Shown one piece after another: positions 34,571 through 41,801 of a DNA stretch of 41,801 bases. This DNA comes from Bacillota bacterium. GTDB lineage: Bacteria > Bacillota > Sulfobacillia > DUSP01 > JBFMCS01. The translations under genes and the position numbers were made by a program. Where the stretch lies: NCBI GenBank assembly GCA_040754315.1, contig JBFMCS010000019.1:1-41801 (forward strand), in the 5' to 3' direction. Under the pieces are notes generated by a model, which worked only from the letters and a program-made list of their open reading frames with translations, ran no database searches and was not told the origin of the DNA. How positions within the stretch are numbered: the stretch's first letter is position 1; each line of letters starts with the position of its first letter.

Positions 34571-36159
34571 CCAACTCGCAAGCCAAGGGGTATGACCTTT
34601 TCACCTTTCGGGTGGATCATGTGTATGGCGCAGGCAAGGCACGGATCGAAGGAGCGTATAATGCGCACCACGTTTACGGGGTTGTCCACGTCCGGCACGG
34701 GTGCTCCTATAATGGCCTCCTCCATCGGGCCGTGGTTTCCCTGTTCGTCCACTGGCGAGGCATTCCAGGTCGTTGGCACTACCATCTGGTACTGCTTGAC
34801 CTTCCTGTCGGCGATTTCAATCCAGTGACCCAGGGCCCCACGCGGTGCCTCGTTCAGCCCTGCGCCCCGGCCTTCCTTGGGTGGTTCCCAGGCACCCGTG
34901 TCGTGAATGAGGGCACTTCCGGTGTCACCGTAGATCCCCGTTGTCCCAACGAGCTGGATGAGTTCTCCGATCCACGTATCCATCATGTCAGCCATGACCA
35001 AGGTGTCTACCGCCCGGGCCGCATGTCTCATCACAACCCCAGGCCTGGTGATTCCCTGTTCCTTGAGGAGCTTCATGAAGCTTGGGTTTTTGGACACCAG
35101 CATCCTGGCGAGGGGGCCTACCTCAATGGGTTTCCCCTGATAGCGTGGGGCTTTTATGAATGTATAGGCCCTTGGCTTGTCAAACTCAACGGACGTGAAC
35201 GTACTGGCGGGGTGCCCGGGCCTGGGTTCATCTTTGTACCAGGAATGGGCCAGGTCTTCGACGACGGCTGTGGGGTCGAAGGGCTTGACGCTGTCCAGAT
35301 CACCGTCAAGGATTACCCCGCTCGGGAAGAGCATCCTGTCACCGTGGGAGTCCAGCGGGTACCCGCCATAGCTCATGTAGTGTCCCGCGGTGGCACCAAC
35401 CGATGCTCGTTCCAGCGGCAGTAGGTACTCGCTAGCCACTGCAAGCACGTCCGGTACGTAGGTGCCTCGAACGAAATCGATGACCTCCCGTATGATCCGC
35501 CTGAACTGCTCGATATGTCCCAGCGTAGGATAGAAGGTTACCCCTCCCACAACCATAGTGGAGTGATGGGGCTGCTTGCCGGCAAAGATCGCGGAGGCCT
35601 TCCTTCCCTTCGCCTGTATTTCCAACGCCTGTATGTAGTGGTATACAAGCTCAGTCACCACATCAGGATCCCTGACGCAGAAATCATCCGGAGCGTAACT
35701 AGGCAAGATGGGGTGGAGATCCCCTGCTTCTGCCAACGCCTTGATCTTGTCCCGGACCGAGATGAGCTGGGGGGACCCGCCCGTATAGCTCAGGATCGCG
35801 GTAGGGTCAATATAATCCAGCGCTGAGAGGTGGTAGAAATGCAGTACGTGATCATGGAGCCACAACGCCCCCATCATCAGGTTCCGCAACACCCGCCCCA
35901 TCTCAGGGACGACGGCGTTATGAGCCTGCTCAACGGCCATGCAGGATGCCCAGCCGTGCACACCTGCGCATACACCACAGGCACGTTCAACTACGTACGG
36001 CACGTCCCTGGGGTCCTTGTCTATGACTATCTGCTCCAAGCCCCGGAACATCGTGCCCACACACCGCGCGTCCGCAACCTTGCCCTGTTCCACCGTGACC
36101 TCTACCTTCAGATGCCCCTCTATCCTGGTAACTGGGTCTATGACTATCTTGTTACTCAT
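34567..36159 (-). CDS. [NiFe] hydrogenase large subunit
   Basis: A 530-residue catalytic subunit. The N-terminal motif is RACGVCAGVH (C61 and C64) and the C-terminal motif DPCLACAIH (C507 and C510); together the four cysteines bind Ni and Fe. A 17-residue tail MIHPKGEKVIPLGLRVG follows His513 and should be cleaved by the adjacent protease. Features such as TRIEGHLKVEV and the length fit group 1 respiratory uptake enzymes. It has no signal peptide and would be exported with the Tat-tagged small subunit. It overlaps the small subunit gene by eight bases. Confidence 0.96.
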   Translation of the reverse strand: MSNKIVIDPVTRIEGHLKVEVTVEQGKVADARCVGTMFRGLEQIVIDKDPRDVPYVVERACGVCAGVHGWASCMAVEQAHNAVVPEMGRVLRNLMMGALWLHDHVLHFYHLSALDYIDPTAILSYTGGSPQLISVRDKIKALAEAGDLHPILPSYAPDDFCVRDPDVVTELVYHYIQALEIQAKGRKASAIFAGKQPHHSTMVVGGVTFYPTLGHIEQFRRIIREVIDFVRGTYVPDVLAVASEYLLPLERASVGATAGHYMSYGGYPLDSHGDRMLFPSGVILDGDLDSVKPFDPTAVVEDLAHSWYKDEPRPGHPASTFTSVEFDKPRAYTFIKAPRYQGKPIEVGPLARMLVSKNPSFMKLLKEQGITRPGVVMRHAARAVDTLVMADMMDTWIGELIQLVGTTGIYGDTGSALIHDTGAWEPPKEGRGAGLNEAPRGALGHWIEIADRKVKQYQMVVPTTWNASPVDEQGNHGPMEEAIIGAPVPDVDNPVNVVRIIRSFDPCLACAIHMIHPKGEKVIPLGLRVG

Positions 36160-37252
36160 TCTGTGCCCTCTCCTTTATGTTCTTTTTCAGGAGTTTTTCT
36201 ACTTGTGTTGCCACCAGCGGCACCGCGGCTATGCCGACCCCGAGCGCAACCGACGCTGGGTCAAGCCCTCTCTGGCTCTTGACGAGCGGGAGCATTTCAT
36301 CCTCCGTTCCAGGTGCAAAGGGAGATGCGTACAGCGGGGATAGTTCCTTGTAGAATTCCGGCTGAACGCAACCGGCGCACGGGGAGCCTGCTTTCACACA
36401 CGAATTCGCCCCGTCATTCCAGAAGACGCTGTTACAGTCGGCATATGTAACCGGGCCCTTGCATCCCTTCTTGAGCAAGCACCAGGCTGACGTTGACGGG
36501 TCGTTCCAGTCCTCAAGGAACTGCCCCCTCTCAAAGTAGGCAGCCCTGGCACAAGAGTCGTGAAGGAAGTGCCTGCCGAAGTAGGCCAGCGGTCGCTTTT
36601 GTGCGTCCAGGGCGGGAACCTCTCCGAAGGTGAGGTAGTACAGAAGCGTGCCCACCAGCCAATCGGGTTTTAGAGGGCACCCAGGAACGTTTATGATGGG
36701 TTTGTCGCTGATTAGGTCAGAAACGCTCTTCGCTCCGGTAATACCTGCCTGCGGTATTCCGCCATAGGCAGCGCAGGTTCCAGCCGCGATGACTGCTGAA
36801 GCGTTCTTTGCGGCTTTCATCAGCAATTCGTCGAAGGGCATGCCCTCTACCATGCAGAACCTGGGGTCTGCTGTGGGGATTGACCCTTCCACCACCAGGA
36901 GATAGTCGCCTTCCTGCATGGAGCTTTTCAGGACTTCTGTGCTAACATGTCCTGCTGAGTTCATTATGGTGCTGTTGAACCTCATTGAGATCGCATCCAG
37001 CAGGATCTCAGCAGGTCCCGGGCTCATTGATGAGAGAAGGGAGCAACTGCAGCCGGTACACCCCTGGCCCTGGATCCATATGACGGGCTTCTTCTTCACA
37101 GCAGTAGTTGCCGCCTGGGCCAAGAGACCACCGAAGCAGTAGTTCATCCCCAGCATCATCGCTGTTGCGCTACAGTACTTGAGGAAGTCCCTTCGTGAGA
37201 CTCCCCTTAGTTCCAGTTTGAGCAAGCCTGTTTCCAGGTTGGTGGTACCCAT
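36152..37252 (-). CDS. [NiFe] hydrogenase small subunit, Tat-exported
   Basis: A protein of about 366 residues. ATG 37252 follows GGAGGAGAGCGTT; the TTG at 37267 is part of that ribosome site and is not chosen. The twin-arginine motif SRRDFLK near residue 20 directs export. Cluster ligands are seen in CTGCSCSLL (proximal), GTCAAYGG, GCPLKPDW, HDSCARAAYFERGQF, and WNDGANSCVKAGSPCAGC (distal). A C-terminal hydrophobic helix, VALGVGIAAVPLVATQV, anchors the enzyme to the membrane. It relays electrons to the HybA-like protein encoded before it. Confidence 0.95.
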   Translation of the reverse strand: MGTTNLETGLLKLELRGVSRRDFLKYCSATAMMLGMNYCFGGLLAQAATTAVKKKPVIWIQGQGCTGCSCSLLSSMSPGPAEILLDAISMRFNSTIMNSAGHVSTEVLKSSMQEGDYLLVVEGSIPTADPRFCMVEGMPFDELLMKAAKNASAVIAAGTCAAYGGIPQAGITGAKSVSDLISDKPIINVPGCPLKPDWLVGTLLYYLTFGEVPALDAQKRPLAYFGRHFLHDSCARAAYFERGQFLEDWNDPSTSAWCLLKKGCKGPVTYADCNSVFWNDGANSCVKAGSPCAGCVQPEFYKELSPLYASPFAPGTEDEMLPLVKSQRGLDPASVALGVGIAAVPLVATQVEKLLKKNIKERAQNE

Positions 37253-37268
37253 AACGCTCTCCTCCAAT

Positions 37269-38162
37269 CTACTGATTAGAGTGGTTTTTTAAATTGGGGC
37301 TCTGAAGATGCGAGACTGACAGCCTGTTGGATACCAGGCCAAAGGTTAAGGCCGCTATTGCCAGGGCCTTTAGGGGCTTGAACAGCGGAGCCCAAATCTG
37401 AGCGTGTGCTGGCAATTGAGGGTCTTCGGGCAAGCCGTACTTCTCAAGTGAGGATGTCTTGCCTTCATAAAGAAGGCATGCCACTCCGAGACCTCCCAAT
37501 TCCTCGATGCCGTAAACGTCCGCTTCCGGGTAGTTGTTCTTTCGCGCTTGCACAGTCCTGTCTTTAGCCTCAAGGACTAGGCTGTCTCTTCTCCCAAAGA
37601 TGAGCGCGTCGGTAGGACAGGCTTGAACGCACGCAGGGTTATCCCCCCTAAGCAGCCGGTCATAACAGAACGTGCACTTTCGTGCAACGCCTGCGGATTG
37701 GTCAAATCCCATTGCCCTGAAGGGGCATGCGGAAACGCAATAGTTACAGCCGATGCACACGTCTTGGTTAACATTGACAGTGCTGAACTGGGTATGAGTG
37801 CACGCACCCACTGGGCATACCTTGACACAGGCTGCATCCGCGCAGTGCATACAGCTGTGTCTCATGTATCTCACGTCAGCTCCTGGCTTGTTGTTTGACC
37901 ACATGCTCACCCATCTGGTGCCCGTGAGGTTTCGGCGATTCCGGTACAGGCCGGTTGCCTGGTCCTCCTCTACGGGCAGTCTGTTCCACTTCCGGCAGGC
38001 GACCTCGCAATTACGGCACCCTGTGCACCTCCCCATGTCAAACAGGATTGTCTTAGCATAGCTCACTGCATGAGCCTTGGTATTCAGGCCCATCATTGTC
38101 AAGCCCATGGCCGTTACCACTAACCCACCAGCTTTGAGAAAATCGCGCCTAAGAACCTCCAT
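37269..38162 (-). CDS. HybA-like Tat-exported 4Fe-4S ferredoxin subunit
   Basis: A protein of about 297 residues starting at ATG 38162, preceded by GAGGAAGGGGGGC. The N-terminus VLRRDFLKAGGLVVTAMGL is a Tat signal. Several four-cysteine groups follow (CTGCRNCEVAC, CMHCADAACVKVC, CIGCNYCVSAC, CTFCYD...CVQACP), enough for four [4Fe-4S] clusters. A C-terminal hydrophobic stretch, ALAIAALTFGLVSN, may anchor it. HybA proteins move electrons from the small subunit to a membrane subunit HybB, but no hybB/nrfD or cytochrome b gene is present here. It is the first gene of the hydrogenase operon. Confidence 0.92.
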   Translation of the reverse strand: MEVLRRDFLKAGGLVVTAMGLTMMGLNTKAHAVSYAKTILFDMGRCTGCRNCEVACRKWNRLPVEEDQATGLYRNRRNLTGTRWVSMWSNNKPGADVRYMRHSCMHCADAACVKVCPVGACTHTQFSTVNVNQDVCIGCNYCVSACPFRAMGFDQSAGVARKCTFCYDRLLRGDNPACVQACPTDALIFGRRDSLVLEAKDRTVQARKNNYPEADVYGIEELGGLGVACLLYEGKTSSLEKYGLPEDPQLPAHAQIWAPLFKPLKALAIAALTFGLVSNRLSVSHLQSPNLKNHSNQ

Positions 38163-38467
38163 TGATCGGTCTGCCCCCCTTCCTCTTGCCCGGAAAACTG
38201 GCATTCTTCATTCACTCTTCCTGGTAATTCATGAAAGGCCGCTGGCTTCCCCATTCCTCCCCTCATGTTCATGACTCAGTGCTCCACACCTGTCGTGCCA
38301 GGGATCTCCTGACCTTGCCATTCTTGGATCGAGGGGCATATGCCCGAATCCGGGGCAGCCAGCTAGGTGCCTGCAGGTTGGCTCCTCGCCAGCGGCTCTG
38401 AAGCTCCGCAGGACAGATGCTCCGTTGAGAACAGCGCTATACTGGTCCTCCGCCGCTCCCTGTAGAC
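38163..38467. other. Gap upstream of hydrogenase operon
   Basis: No gene is recognised. The hydrogenase operon promoter must lie here on the minus strand, but I see no strong sigma-A hexamers. A 106-codon minus frame (38229-38549) has no family features. Confidence 0.35.
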
Positions 38468-38549
38468 TCAAGGCTGTCTCCCACCGGCTGGCCACCTCAA
38501 GGATGCCGTCACTGCACCTGCTTGGACCCAGGTACTCTCTTCCCCTCAC

Positions 38550-38684
38550 TTACTCGGCTCTTCGAACCCTCGGGGCTCGAAAAAAAAGAACCTCCCGCCC
38601 TATTGGCGGCAGGTTGTCTCCTGGTAGCAGTTTCTTCCGCCATCTGTATTTGCACTTCCACCAGTGATTATGTTCTAGTGTCAT
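38550..38684 (-). CDS. Possible small basic peptide, copy A
   Basis: A 44-codon frame starting at ATG 38684 after AGGTGGAG. The first 20 residues, MTLEHNHWWKCKYRWRKKLL, are shared with copy B at 40777 apart from three changes. The peptide is rich in Trp, Lys and Arg. In this copy the frame reads through the terminator hairpin and stops only at 38550, so a one-base indel may have destroyed the original stop. It could equally be a non-coding RNA with a chance frame. Confidence 0.3.
   Translation of the reverse strand: MTLEHNHWWKCKYRWRKKLLPGDNLPPIGREVLFFRAPRVRRAE
38580..38613 (-). terminator. Intrinsic terminator of module A
   Basis: On the minus strand CCTGCCGCC pairs with GGCGGGAGG over eight of nine positions, followed by TTCTTTTTTTT. 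This is a clear Rho-independent terminator. The hairpin is kept in copy B although the arm sequence differs. Confidence 0.7.
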
Positions 38685-38765
38685 ACTCCACCTATCCCTA
38701 CGGCATGCCCTTCTGGAGATGGGGCTTTGCCGATAGAAAGCCCCGTATTCGGACAGTACAACTCC

Positions 38766-38793
38766 ATTATAAACTGAACACGACATAAGTCAA
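38766..38793 (-). promoter_or_regulatory. Consensus sigma-A promoter of module A
   Basis: On the minus strand TTGACT (38793-38788) and TATAAT (38771-38766) are separated by 16 bases. The start would be near 38759 and the transcript to the terminator about 180 bases. In copy B the matching region reads CATAAA with no good -35 box. Confidence 0.65.
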
Positions 38794-38816
38794 GCCCGCG
38801 CAATCACTCACCTATA

Positions 38817-39540
38817 ATGCTACCCAAAGAGGAGTGGCTCACTCGCGACAGAATGTTACCGCGACGGGGGGTCTTAGTGAGGATGTCAGTGAGAAGCCGT
38901 AAAGAGTACTTGGAGAAGATGCATGAACGGTACTGCAAGACCGGGAGTCAATCAGCCAGGACTGCCATGATCGACGAAGCAGTGAGTGCTTGGCTATCAC
39001 AGAAAACACGCTATTCGGGTTCTCAACGGGATGCTCCCTGGCAAGCGGCCTTCGGTTAAGCGCAGAAGACAGGTCAAGTATCTTGAGTCTCTCCCTGCCA
39101 TCCAGTTAGCCTGGGAAGCTTTGGACTATCCATGTGCCGAAAGACTTCATCCGGTTTTGGCAAAAACCGCTCAGATACTGGCCTCTCATGGTGAGACCCA
39201 CCTCACACCAAGTGTTTGCCAGCAACTTACCCAGATCAGTCGTTCCACCTTGGCAAGGCGGATATCAAAGTGGGACTGCCCGAAATTCCGTCATGCCCTA
39301 AACAAGAGACCCAATTCATCCGCAATGTCCCAAGTACCAATGGGGCGCTATGATTGGAATGAAACACGCCACGGCGCCCTAGGAGTAGACCTTGACACAA
39401 CGGTGGCTCCTGCATTGGTCACTTTGCATACACATTGACCGTAGTGGACACTGTCAGCGGTTATAGCCGCCGCAGGGCCATCCTAGGGCGAGGTCAGGCC
39501 GGGGTCTTCGCCGAACTCACTCCTGATAGGGACTCCCAGT
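38817..39540 (+). pseudogene. Integrase-core (rve) transposase, two frameshifts and truncated
   Basis: The frame starts MLPKEEWLTRDRML and matches a family of IS481/ISNCY-like rve transposases. It breaks near 38988 (DEAVSA then LGYHRKHAIRVLNG in another frame) and again near 39393, where HNGGSCIGHFAYTLTVVDTV continues in the third frame to about GQAGVFAELT. After that homology is lost, so the rest of the catalytic domain is missing. The three pieces in three frames make it a clear decayed gene. ATG 38817 matches the usual start. Confidence 0.75.
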
Positions 39541-39679
39541 CTCCAGCTTCCGTGGTAGGGTTCGTTATCCCTAGAATATTGTGCTAATCCCCGGCTTTGC
39601 CCCAGCAGCACCCCATAAAGACTTCCGCTTGTAGGCTAATTCAAGACGGGCAGGGGATCTCGTTATTGCTTTGTTTTAA

Positions 39680-39708
39680 TTGATTTCAGTTGATTATTCC
39701 CCTATAAT
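39680..39708 (+). promoter_or_regulatory. Sigma-A promoter of the Uma2-fusion gene
   Basis: TTGATT (39680-39685), a 17-base spacer and TATAAT (39703-39708) form a near-consensus promoter. Transcription would start near 39715, just at the GGAGGTGG ribosome site, so the message has almost no leader. Confidence 0.65.
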
Positions 39709-39726
39709 CAAAGTGGAGGTGGTATT

Positions 39727-40467
39727 ATGGCCCATGATCTAATCACCGCCGAGGCCCTGGCCGAAGCCCTGAACCTTTCTGTTGAGACGATCTGGCGCTA
39801 TACCAGGGAGAATAAGATCCCTTTCATCAAATTGGGCACCAGGCAGTACCGCTATAATTTCTCAGATGTAATCGGCGCGTTGTCGGGAGCAATCGTCCGG
39901 GAAAAGGAACCTGAGTACAAAGCCGGCGGCAAGAAATATACATACCAGGATTACCTGGAACTGCCCGAGGAACCTGGCTATCGTTATGAGGTCTTGGATG
40001 GCGAGCTGATTAGAGAACCTTCCCCGAACGTTCCCCACCAGCGTAGCTCGCGCCGCCTGCAGCGCATTCTTGAGGACTACTTCTGGCAGGTTGACCCTGA
40101 AGGCGAGGTATTCTGCGCACCGCTGGATGTGACATTTCACGATACAACCGTGGTCCAACCGGATATCTTCTACGTGTCAGGGGAGCAAAAGGCCATAGTA
40201 GAATATGCTCGGGTTGACGGACCACCTGCCTTGGTCATCGAAATACTGTCCCCTTCCACCAGCAGCAAGGACCGGTTCAAGAAAATGCACATCTATCAGC
40301 GCGTCAGAGTACAGCATTACTGGCTTGTCAACCCGGACGAGAAGTCCCTGGAGTGTTTCTCCCTCAATGATGGTGTGTATGAGCTTGTCGCATCCGGTAC
40401 GGGCGAAGACATCGTGAAACACCCGGGTTTTGAGGGGTTGACTATCGATTTGAAAGGCCTGTGGTGA
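39727..40467 (+). CDS. Excisionase-type HTH fused to Uma2 (DUF820) endonuclease-like domain
   Basis: A 246-residue two-domain protein. Residues 1-60 are a MerR/Xis-like helix-turn-helix (LITAEALAEALNLSVETIWRYTRENKIPFIKLG). Residues about 75-246 are a Uma2 domain, a PD-(D/E)XK-like fold, with YEVLDGELI, the conserved VVQPDIFYVS aspartate and ALVIEILSPSTSSKDRFKK giving the E-x-L...K part of the active site. Uma2 proteins are widespread in cyanobacteria and Bacillota and their role is unknown. The HTH suggests site-specific DNA binding. GGAGGTGGTATT precedes the ATG. Confidence 0.88.
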   Translation: MAHDLITAEALAEALNLSVETIWRYTRENKIPFIKLGTRQYRYNFSDVIGALSGAIVREKEPEYKAGGKKYTYQDYLELPEEPGYRYEVLDGELIREPSPNVPHQRSSRRLQRILEDYFWQVDPEGEVFCAPLDVTFHDTTVVQPDIFYVSGEQKAIVEYARVDGPPALVIEILSPSTSSKDRFKKMHIYQRVRVQHYWLVNPDEKSLECFSLNDGVYELVASGTGEDIVKHPGFEGLTIDLKGLW

Positions 40468-40560
40468 CCAACCTAGATCTTTTGGAATAACGGCCGTAAC
40501 GGCAGACTCGTGGCTGTTGGGTGCCAGGGTGCACCCAACCTACCAATCCCCGCAGGTTCA

Positions 40561-40872
40561 CGGCTATCTCCTACCGGCCGGCCTCATTGAGCAGGGAGCC
40601 GGCCCCGCACATCGCTTGGGACGCACGATCTTCATTCTCCCGGCTCACGTGCACTGTTGAATCTATCGGGGCTACGAGAGAAAACCTCCCGCCCTATTGC
40701 CGAGAGGTCTCACTCGATAGCAGCTTCTTGCGCCATCTGTATTTCCGCTTCCACCAGCAATTATGTTCTCGCGTCATACTCCACCTGATCCCTGCGGAAT
40801 GACGTTGTGGATCTGCGGCTAGCCTGTAGAACACCCTCATGCTCGAACAGTGAACTCCATTTATGAACTGGA
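40561..40872 (-). repeat. Repeat module copy B
   Basis: Diverged second copy of 38468-38775, in the same orientation. On the minus strand it keeps the AGGTGG-ATG block, the basic peptide frame and a terminator-like hairpin (CCTCTCG with CGGGAGG, then TTTTCTCTC). The -10 region is CATAAA and the -35 is not recognisable, so this copy may be silent. The stretch 40468-40560 before it shows nothing. Confidence 0.6.
40694..40777 (-). CDS. Possible small basic peptide, copy B
   Basis: A 27-codon frame starting at ATG 40777 after AGGTGGAGT: MTREHNCWWKRKYRWRKKLL and seven more residues, with the TAG stop inside the terminator hairpin. Shared residues with copy A suggest a once-coding sequence, but the size is small and several explanations remain. 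Confidence 0.3.
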   Translation of the reverse strand: MTREHNCWWKRKYRWRKKLLSSETSRQ

Positions 40873-40900
40873 CAGAGATTCAGCTTTTTTGAATATCTGA

Positions 40901-40930
40901 TTGACGGGAAGCACTATCACGGATTATTAT
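40901..40930 (+). promoter_or_regulatory. Probable promoter of the toxin-antitoxin pair
   Basis: TTGACG (40901-40906), an 18-base spacer and TATTAT (40925-40930) precede the antitoxin gene. The likely start near 40937 falls just after the first GGAGG, which favours the later ATG at 40980 as antitoxin start. Confidence 0.5.
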
Positions 40931-40949
40931 TGGAGGTAGTGGATGAGAG

Positions 40950-41255
40950 GTGAGTGCATTGGCAGGAGAAACCATTAAAATGGGAAAACGAGGCACTGTG
41001 GTTATACCTCGAGCCCTAAGAGAATGTTACGGATTGACTGAGGGAGCGTTCATGGTCGCAGAGGCGCGGCCCGAAGGGATTCTGTTCCGACCCATGGTCA
41101 CGCTGCCTGTAGAAATCTATTCCCTGGAGCGCAAGGCCGAATTCCTCCTTAACAACGCAGTCACAGCGGAGGACTACCACCGTGCGATGGACCAGGTGCG
41201 CCAGCTCGGGCTTGACCCTGAGACAGTGCCCCACGAAAGACCGGAGGGTATCTGA
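40950..41255 (+). CDS. AbrB/SpoVT-type antitoxin
   Basis: A 101-residue protein (GTG 40950) with an AbrB swapped-hairpin DNA-binding domain: IKMGKRGTVVIPRALRECYGL, then EGAFMVAEARPEGILFRP. An alternative ATG at 40980 after AGGAGAAACC would still keep most of the domain. The C-terminal helices (EDYHRAMDQVRQLGLDP) should bind and neutralise the PIN toxin encoded one base after the stop. Such antitoxins usually repress their own promoter. Confidence 0.85.
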   Translation: MSALAGETIKMGKRGTVVIPRALRECYGLTEGAFMVAEARPEGILFRPMVTLPVEIYSLERKAEFLLNNAVTAEDYHRAMDQVRQLGLDPETVPHERPEGI

Positions 41256-41256
41256 A

Positions 41257-41649
41257 GTGAATGAGGTGTTCCTGGACGCGAACGTGCTGTTCTCGGCTGC
41301 GTACGGCAGTTCAGGTTTGATGATCCTTTGGGAGAGGGCCGAGAAGGATTGCTGTGTGCTCCTGGCCTCAGAGTACGTCATTGAAGAGGCTAGACGCAAT
41401 CTGGTCGGTTGGGAATCCCAGTCGAGACTGGAGGAACTGTGCGCCGGGCTCAAGATTATACCGGAGGCCGATCCATCGCTGCCTTGCCCCATAGACCTGT
41501 CCGTGAAGGACCAACCTGTTTTTATGGCGGCGCTATTGGGCAAGGCCACTCACTTCCTTACCGGTGACCGGAGACATTATGGGCGCTACCTTGGCACCAC
41601 CGTTCGCGGTATGTGGGTTGGGAGTCCTGGGGGTTACCTGAAGGGTTAG
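41257..41649 (+). CDS. PIN-domain ribonuclease toxin (VapC-like)
   Basis: A 130-residue PIN protein. The acidic site is formed by the first Asp in FLDANVLFSAAY, Glu in EYVIEEARRNL, Asp in VKDQPVFMAALLG and Asp in FLTGDRRHYG. PIN toxins cleave RNA in a metal-dependent way. GTG 41257 is chosen because GGAGGGTATCTGAA precedes it and the gene begins one base after the antitoxin stop; the open frame from 41182 overlaps the antitoxin. Confidence 0.87.
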   Translation: MNEVFLDANVLFSAAYGSSGLMILWERAEKDCCVLLASEYVIEEARRNLVGWESQSRLEELCAGLKIIPEADPSLPCPIDLSVKDQPVFMAALLGKATHFLTGDRRHYGRYLGTTVRGMWVGSPGGYLKG

Positions 41650-41801
41650 GTCTTAGCGGCCACTAATCCATCCGAACCGTTCCAAAAAGCATAGCGTTTT
41701 ATCAACTGCTAAGACGCCGGGCGAACAGCGCTCCCGACAATTTGCGCCGGGGGATCGCACCCCGGTGCCGGAGCCAGACCATCTCGCGGCGGGCCGTGTG
41801 C
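41650..41801. other. Tail with inverted repeats
   Basis: GTCTTAGC (41650-41657) and GCTAAGAC (41708-41715) are perfect inverted repeats, and CCGGGG/CCCCGG at 41747-41765 can form a hairpin. No gene is seen before the window ends. Confidence 0.35.

Larger units (their letters stand above)
38468..38775 (-). repeat. Repeat module copy A (promoter to terminator)
   Basis: This segment is related to 40561-40872. The best core (38589-38707 against 40683-40801) is 119 bases in each copy with mostly single-base changes and two one-base indels; weaker similarity extends on both sides. Read on the minus strand it goes from a consensus promoter through an ATG with GGTGG before it to a hairpin and T-tract. 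The two copies flank a decayed transposase and the Uma2 gene as direct repeats. Confidence 0.65.

Noticed and set aside
38229-38549. A 106-codon minus-strand gene ahead of the hydrogenase operon
   Set aside because: No recognisable domain, and it overlaps the repeat module.

Overview
The window looks like a chromosome segment of an anaerobic, probably thermophilic or syntrophic/acetogenic, Bacillota (Clostridia/Peptococcaceae-like). I infer this from strong GGAGG-type ribosome binding sites before most genes, GTG and TTG starts, moderately high GC, a tungsten-type aldehyde:ferredoxin oxidoreductase, a [NiFe] hydrogenase with a full hyp set, and decayed insertion sequences. The species cannot be named from the sequence alone.

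Layout. 1-5.6 kb is an accessory stretch: the start of an IS607-type recombinase cut by the window edge, a secreted GH26-like glycosidase, a nitrilase-family amidase, and a nest of decayed elements (HepT fragment, IS21 left end and istA fragment, a second transposase fragment). 5.68-12.9 kb is one functional block: a leader with two hexaloop hairpins and an overlapping terminator, then iron alcohol dehydrogenase, a polyferredoxin, tungsten AOR, a MoaD/ThiS-like protein and a DctPQM TRAP transporter. 13.5-15.7 kb is a convergent pair, an ANTAR response regulator and a soluble PdtaS/EutW-type histidine kinase. 16.5-27.9 kb is a nitrogen-compound block: PucR regulator, two divergent M29/NicX-like metalloproteins, a hydantoin/Asp-Glu racemase, a LIV-type ABC transporter and an NCS1 permease. 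28.4-38.2 kb (minus strand) is a hydrogenase operon read as hybA-like ferredoxin, small subunit, large subunit, protease, hypA, B, F, C, D, E. 38.2-41.8 kb is again accessory: two diverged copies of a small promoter-to-terminator module, a frameshifted transposase, an excisionase-HTH/Uma2 fusion, and an AbrB-PIN toxin-antitoxin pair.

How it may work together. The dehydrogenase, ferredoxin and AOR can interconvert alcohol, aldehyde and carboxylic acid with ferredoxin as electron carrier, and the TRAP system would import an organic substrate. The best hidden signal is at 5682-5755. Two hairpins with AnnGnn hexaloops, the second sharing bases with an intrinsic terminator, match the known RNA target of ANTAR antiterminators, and an ANTAR regulator with its kinase lies at the far end of the same block. 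I infer a ligand-sensing two-component antitermination switch for the alcohol/aldehyde operon. The second block suggests PucR-controlled uptake and opening of a cyclic amide such as a hydantoin or related N-heterocycle, with two unlike M29-fold enzymes. The hydrogenase is an exported uptake-type enzyme without a cytochrome b partner in the window.
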